Source: DATAYF01 sp036272735
GTDB taxonomy: Bacteria; Chloroflexota; Ktedonobacteria; Ktedonobacterales; Ktedonobacteraceae
Length of the DNA stretch: 9,991 nt
NCBI GenBank assembly: GCA_036272735.1
Contig: DATAYF010000766.1
Span: 1-9,991 of the forward strand
Direction of reading: 5' to 3'
Shown in pieces: positions 7,028 to 9,991 of this stretch. The translations under genes were made by a program, and so were the position numbers. The notes beneath the pieces are model-generated. The model made no database searches, was not told the origin of the DNA, and saw only the letters and a list, made by a program, of their open reading frames with translations. Position 1 is the first letter of the stretch. Each line of letters starts with the position of its first letter.

Positions 7028-8479
7028 TTATTCGTCGGCGACCATCGTCCCCAGACGTTTCACAGCCTCCTTGCGTTTGAGTGAAACATAGATGCCCCAT
7101 GCTGCACTCAGGACAAGCAGCCCGACGAATATCCAGCCAAAGTAGTTATAGGGGGTAGGCTGACCAGGAGCAAAGAACCCCCAGATAGGCAGCGCCAGCA
7201 CAGCAATACCGATCAACGGTACGACAATATGTTTGAACAAGCGAAACTCAGAACGCTGAAACCTCCAGAAGTAGAGTGGCAGCGCGACGTTTGCCAGCAG
7301 GTAAATCAAAACGACTGGAACGGTGCCAATAGTTGCTTCATAGGTAAAGGTATCGTTGGCGTTCAACCAGATGCCAGGAAGCACGATCAGGGCCAGCGAG
7401 AGAAGGATATAGGCAAGCACTGATACGTATGGCACAGGTATTGCTCCTCTGGTAACACGTGCAAAGAAGGAGGGCAAGACGCCTTCACGACCACTGTTAA
7501 AGATAATGCGCGTCTGTGAAGTCGCTGAGGCGATGTAATAGCCGGCAGAACTGGTGATACCGACCAGGCCCAGGATAGGCAGAAACCATGGCAGGTAATG
7601 CCGGGCGACGGTCAAAAAAGGCGAGGGATCAATGCTCAACGCGCCCATCGGATCTTTCAGGTTCATACCAGCAAAGCCGACAACCATCGAATAAGAGGAG
7701 AGGAAATAAATCAGGCCCACGATGAAGACCGAGACAAACACGGTGATAGATACCGCACGGCGTGGATGCTTTGTCTCTTCCGCCAGTGCCCCCGAATTGT
7801 CCCAGCCGACAAATCCCAGCACAACAATAGGAAACGCCAGCGCCAGTCCACCGAAGCCGGGTGTACCACCCAGGTTGGTAAAAGGAGCGGACAGTTGATT
7901 GTGAGCCAGGAAGAAAATGACCACGGCCAGGACGGTGAGGGCCGTGCCCTCAATCAGAAACAGCACAAAGGACCAGATCGTGGAGACAATCACGCTGCGT
8001 AGCAATACTGGCACCGCGATCAGCAATGCTATGACCGAAATCAACATCCAGTTCAGGCCTGGCACCAATACCTGTACCCAGGCGCCCAGGAAGGCTATCG
8101 CCGAAGCGGTTGAAATAATATAGCCTGACATCAAAATGACGAAACAGGTGGTTGATACAAAGAGTGCGGATCGAGGGGCATATCCCTGAATACCATTAGC
8201 GATAAAAGAGACAAATGAGCCTGCGCTGGGACGCACCCGAGAGAACTCGCTCATCGTGTTCGCCGAGGCGGAAATGGCAATCATGGCGAGTAAAAAAGCC
8301 CAGGGAGCACGTGCCCCCATAAATGAGACGGTCAGACCAATAGCGACAAAAATGCCTTCGGCGGGGGCCATATTGGCAAGTGTAGATGCAATGGTTTCAA
8401 ACAGAGACAATGCATTGCGTTGTAGACGTGGCTGTGCAGATGTCTCTATAACAGGCCCTGGTTTAAGCGTTGAATCCAT
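7028..8479 (-). CDS. APC-superfamily permease
   Basis: This 483-residue protein has about twelve membrane spans and the landmarks of amino acid-polyamine-organocation carriers. TM1 carries FETIASTLANMAPAEG (27-42), SRVRPSAGSF (80-89) begins the TM3 region, and GWDNSGALAEETKHPRRAV (225-243) covers the conserved TM6 to loop segment. The N-terminus (about 25 residues) is polar and the C-terminus ends in a basic tail (KRKEAVKR). APC carriers import amino acids, polyamines or other organic cations; a guanidinium-like cation would suit the downstream GTPase and GdmH-like genes, but the sequence does not show the substrate. The ATG at 8479 has GGGGAGG five bases or so upstream, a strong site. It is the first gene after a 342-bp gap and so probably the first of the operon, with the GTPase gene following after 44 bp. 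Confidence 0.87.
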   Translation of the reverse strand: MDSTLKPGPVIETSAQPRLQRNALSLFETIASTLANMAPAEGIFVAIGLTVSFMGARAPWAFLLAMIAISASANTMSEFSRVRPSAGSFVSFIANGIQGYAPRSALFVSTTCFVILMSGYIISTASAIAFLGAWVQVLVPGLNWMLISVIALLIAVPVLLRSVIVSTIWSFVLFLIEGTALTVLAVVIFFLAHNQLSAPFTNLGGTPGFGGLALAFPIVVLGFVGWDNSGALAEETKHPRRAVSITVFVSVFIVGLIYFLSSYSMVVGFAGMNLKDPMGALSIDPSPFLTVARHYLPWFLPILGLVGITSSAGYYIASATSQTRIIFNSGREGVLPSFFARVTRGAIPVPYVSVLAYILLSLALIVLPGIWLNANDTFTYEATIGTVPVVLIYLLANVALPLYFWRFQRSEFRLFKHIVVPLIGIAVLALPIWGFFAPGQPTPYNYFGWIFVGLLVLSAAWGIYVSLKRKEAVKRLGTMVADE

Positions 8480-8617
8480 AGCGCCTCCCCTTTCAACAGG
8501 AAGTCATGTTGACAGGTAGTAAGTACGGAAAACTACGGAAATCCTAAAAATGGGTTAACCTTGCGTGGAAGGGAGCGTTCTCTGGGTTTTTCTGGTGTTA
8601 CTATTCTCCTGTCTCTA

Positions 8618-8652
8618 TCTAGTAAGCAAAAAGCAGGAGTTTGCTTACTAGA
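8618..8652. promoter_or_regulatory. 35-bp perfect inverted repeat upstream of the permease operon
   Basis: TCTAGTAAGCAAA (8618-8630) is perfectly repeated in inverted orientation at 8640-8652 around nine bases. It lies about 140 bp before the permease start. On the plus strand a TTTTT tract follows 5 nt after the stem, but on the transcribed minus strand there is none, so it is better viewed as an operator or leader stem than a terminator of the operon. Alternatively it could stop antisense transcription. Confidence 0.5.
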
Positions 8653-8660
8653 GATGCCTT

Positions 8661-8684
8661 TTTGTATACTGCTCTGTATACCAA
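8661..8684. promoter_or_regulatory. Imperfect 24-bp palindrome with two GTATAC half-sites
   Basis: GTATAC at 8664-8669 and 8676-8681 is separated by TGCTCT, and TTTGTATAC/GTATACCAA are symmetric except one base. The spacing and symmetry suit a dimeric regulator. The half-site resembles GGTATACT next to the TetR operator at 9392-9411 but the centre differs. Confidence 0.35.
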
Positions 8685-8821
8685 TGCTTATTACGAGGAG
8701 ATGAGCACCTTCGTCATAAGGAATCAGCGGTGAAAAAATCGGGCTATGCAACAACGCATCTTATTCTTCATCTTCGCGAGTATATTTTGTTTTTTTGGCG
8801 CCCCATCAAGCAAAAGAGACG

Positions 8822-9385
8822 CTATGTTGCTGATGGAGCAAAGCAAGCATCAGGTGATGCATGTGCCATGGTTTGTAAAACCCGTAAAACCTCGTTGCGA
8901 AGCTCACCTTCAGGGGGAGCCAGTTGAAAGAGGTCAGCAAACCAGAGCCCATCAATTGCCAGGCGAAGGATCGTCGCCAGTGCAGGTGATAACCCGTCGT
9001 GCACTGCCTGTTCCTGCCAGAGAGCAAAGTGCTGTTGCAGTGGCGCCAGCAGTCCCGGGTTAGTCGCAATCGCTGCAATAAGACAGACAACCGGATTGGG
9101 CTCTTCATAGACGGTTTTATCGGAAGCAAGCAGATAGGCATGGAGCCAACGACCACGTCCAGTCTCTTCCTTCAGGTAGCCGGCGAGATCGCGAGTAAAA
9201 CCCTCGATATGGTCCATGATCATCCCACTTACCAGAGCTTCTTTGCTAGGGAAGTGGTACAGAATCCCACCTTTACTGAGTTGTGCCTCGCGAGCAACGG
9301 CGTCGATGGTCAAATGCGCTACCCCATCGCGCTGGACAATCTGGCTAGCGGCACTCAGGATATCCTGGCGTGTTGTTTTTGTCAT
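8822..9385 (-). CDS. TetR/AcrR-family transcriptional regulator
   Basis: The protein is 187 residues, a standard TetR length. The N-terminal DNA-binding domain is clear: an opening TRQDILSAASQIVQRDG helix, then LTIDAVAREAQLSKGGILYHF (about residues 25-45) as helix-turn-helix, followed by PSKEALV. The helical C-terminal ligand/dimer domain is divergent and does not reveal the effector. The frame is open up to 9574, but the ATG at 9385 is chosen because the HTH domain begins right after it and because a promoter ends only a few bases upstream. It is co-directional with, and 342 bp upstream of, the permease operon, so it is the obvious candidate to regulate that operon as well as itself. Confidence 0.9.
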   Translation of the reverse strand: MTKTTRQDILSAASQIVQRDGVAHLTIDAVAREAQLSKGGILYHFPSKEALVSGMIMDHIEGFTRDLAGYLKEETGRGRWLHAYLLASDKTVYEEPNPVVCLIAAIATNPGLLAPLQQHFALWQEQAVHDGLSPALATILRLAIDGLWFADLFQLAPPEGELRNEVLRVLQTMAHASPDACFAPSAT

Positions 9386-9391
9386 GTTGGA

Positions 9392-9421
9392 AGTATACCG
9401 TCTAGACGGTACAGTTGTCAA
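9392..9421 (-). promoter_or_regulatory. Promoter of the TetR gene, predicted leaderless
   Basis: On the minus strand a perfect -35 TTGACA (9416-9421) is followed, after 18 bp, by TATACT (9392-9397), one base off the -10 consensus. The ATG at 9385 begins six nt beyond the -10 box, about where transcription should start, and there is no Shine-Dalgarno. The mRNA is therefore predicted to be leaderless or nearly so. Confidence 0.65.
9396..9411. promoter_or_regulatory. TetR-type operator, perfect 16-bp palindrome
   Basis: TACCGTCTAGACGGTA is perfectly self-complementary and fills the spacer between the -35 and -10 boxes, overlapping the -10. The size and position are typical of autorepressing TetR-family operators, so the adjacent regulator probably binds here and blocks RNA polymerase. 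Confidence 0.75.
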
Positions 9422-9504
9422 GATTTTTTTGGGCAAAGTATCTAAAGACAGAAATAAACTCGCAAAATTTGCCACATGACTTTCAGACTTAGTAAATTTT
9501 TTAC

Positions 9505-9538
9505 AGAGGGAACCCTCTTGATTGTGCATAGTGCACAA
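9505..9538. repeat. Two palindromes upstream of the TetR promoter
   Basis: AGAGGG/CCCTCT (9505-9510 and 9513-9518) flank two bases, and TTGTGCA/TGCACAA (9522-9528 and 9532-9538) flank three. They lie 84-117 bp upstream of the -35 box. They could be binding sites for another regulator; neither is followed by a T-run. No gene is seen from 9386 to 9610 apart from these, the promoter, and a weak ATCTCG/CGAGAT stem at 9583-9604. Confidence 0.35.
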
Positions 9539-9609
9539 AATGAGAGCGGAGTAGCCCGTTTCGCTGCTCATCATCGAGTGCCATCTCGTTTAGCATTGCG
9601 AGATTGCCA

Positions 9610-9720
9610 AGTTGACATCCTCCCCACGGCTCAAGCCGTGGGATTCCTAAAGTCACCTCTAGGGTTTCCTGCTTCGCGGAATCTTGCCCGATGTGGTTTT
9701 CACCGTACTGGGTGTGCTGG
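9610..9720 (-). mobile_element. IS200/IS605-type right end without a transposase (remnant)
   Basis: A strong hairpin, CCCACGGCT (9623-9631) with AGCCGTGGG (9634-9642), is embedded on the minus strand as AGGAATCCCACGG...GGGGAGGATGTCAAC. This arrangement is the well-known subterminal hairpin and tail of many IS605/IS1341-type (tnpB-bearing) elements. The upstream minus-strand sequence (about 9650-9720, with GCGAAGCAGGAAACC) looks like the non-coding 3' region that usually follows tnpB and can overlap omega-RNA. No tnpA or tnpB reading frame, and no TnpB zinc-finger or RuvC motif, is visible between here and 9991. It is therefore an orphan end, a truncated copy or a non-autonomous derivative. 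Its left limit is not defined. Confidence 0.6.
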
Positions 9721-9723
9721 TTA

Positions 9724-9763
9724 CTTGGTACATCTATTCAAAAAATCGGAGATCTGTACCAAG
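9724..9763. repeat. 9-bp inverted repeat inside the right-hand mobile remnant
   Basis: CTTGGTACA (9724-9732) is the exact complement of TGTACCAAG (9755-9763), with ATC/GAT extending the stem past a one-base bulge. It may be part of the structured non-coding end of the IS605-type remnant. The stretch from 9764 to 9991 shows no gene I can support. Confidence 0.35.
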
Positions 9764-9991
9764 ACTATCAATCTCCCCTCTTGCATTGCCGCCACAAAGG
9801 GGATATGTATACAGAAAATGGAGTATGGGAAAGCCCCTGCTCAAGGAACATGCAGGCAGAGGGGTTACTTGTTCTCTTTATCTGTAGAAAGAAAACAAGG
9901 CCGCAAATACCAAAACGCACCCTTCGCTTGACGCAGCCAATCATCTTACATTATGTCAACTTATCTCCGCTTACGCTTGATGCATACGCAT

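Larger units (their letters stand above)
8480..8821 (-). other. 342-bp leader/intergenic region upstream of the permease operon
   Basis: No gene is seen. The region holds two palindromes (8618-8652 and 8661-8684, listed separately) and the Shine-Dalgarno of the permease. I could not find a convincing sigma-70 promoter: TTGCTT with AATAGT at 18 bp spacing near the palindrome is the best but poor. Neither the guanidine-I (ykkC) conserved core nor the paired ACGR-loop hairpins of guanidine-II are recognisable on the coding strand. The TetR operator core TACCGTCTAGACGGTA is not repeated here. Confidence 0.5.

Noticed and set aside
6984..7100. Longer N-terminus for the GTPase
   Set aside because: The extension is basic, unlike the family, overlaps the permease C-terminus and has no ribosome site at its ATG.
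8525..8538. Two ACGG motifs suggesting a guanidine-II riboswitch
   Set aside because: They are on the plus strand, opposite to the operon, and are not loops of stable hairpins.
8705..8760. Terminator after the TetR gene (minus-strand ATGC...GCAT stem and ATTTTTT run)
   Set aside because: The stem is four base pairs and not directly joined to the T-run, so it is too weak to call.
9476..9931. 151-residue plus-strand reading frame
   Set aside because: It runs across the palindromes and the IS605 hairpin, has no ribosome site and no recognisable domain.
9930..9974. IS66-like terminal GTAAGCG on the minus strand
   Set aside because: Only a short match to the IS66 end consensus is present; no partner repeat, duplication or IS66 gene is in the window.

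Overview
The window is an accessory-looking catabolic or nitrogen-scavenging locus. Seven intact genes all lie on the minus strand (transcription runs right to left) between decayed insertion-sequence material on the left and an IS200/IS605-type end on the right. The IS6-type transposase relic, the IS605-style hairpin end and the roughly even base composition remind me of Ktedonobacteria (Chloroflexota), but no rRNA or marker gene here fixes the taxon, so that is a weak inference.

Layout from left to right: a decayed IS6-family transposase (1-692); a hairpin-rich, gene-free stretch with a 219-bp element bounded by 42-bp inverted repeats (787-1005); then the gene block. In transcription order the block is: a TetR-family regulator (9385-8822) with its own promoter/operator; a 342-bp gap with two palindromes; an APC-superfamily permease (8479-7028); a UreG-like GTPase with an unrecognised C-terminal domain (6983-5742); a Ni-guanidine-hydrolase-like (GdmH-like) ureohydrolase (5644-4550); an isochorismatase-fold cysteine hydrolase (4361-3669); an NCS1 nucleobase-type permease (3560-2085); and an MBL-fold hydrolase (2015-1125). 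Gaps between the six structural genes are 44, 97, 188, 108 and 69 bp. They read as one or two operons, with a possible break at the hairpins between the ureohydrolase and the cysteine hydrolase. The right end (9386-9991) holds small palindromes and an IS200/IS605-style right end with no transposase.

The most interesting idea is that this is a guanidine (or substituted guanidine) uptake and hydrolysis module. The ureohydrolase would usually be labelled agmatinase, but its motifs match the cyanobacterial guanidine hydrolase GdmH better. In Synechocystis that Ni enzyme is matured by HypA/HypB-like partners (GhaA/GhaB). Here the adjacent gene is instead a UreG-type GTPase that lacks the UreG Cys-Pro-His nickel motif and carries about 200 extra residues. 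The two permeases could import the substrate, the hydrolase would give urea plus ammonia, and the cysteine hydrolase and MBL protein could act on related ureido or amide compounds. No urease gene is in the window. The function of the whole block is inferred from sequence motifs and gene order.
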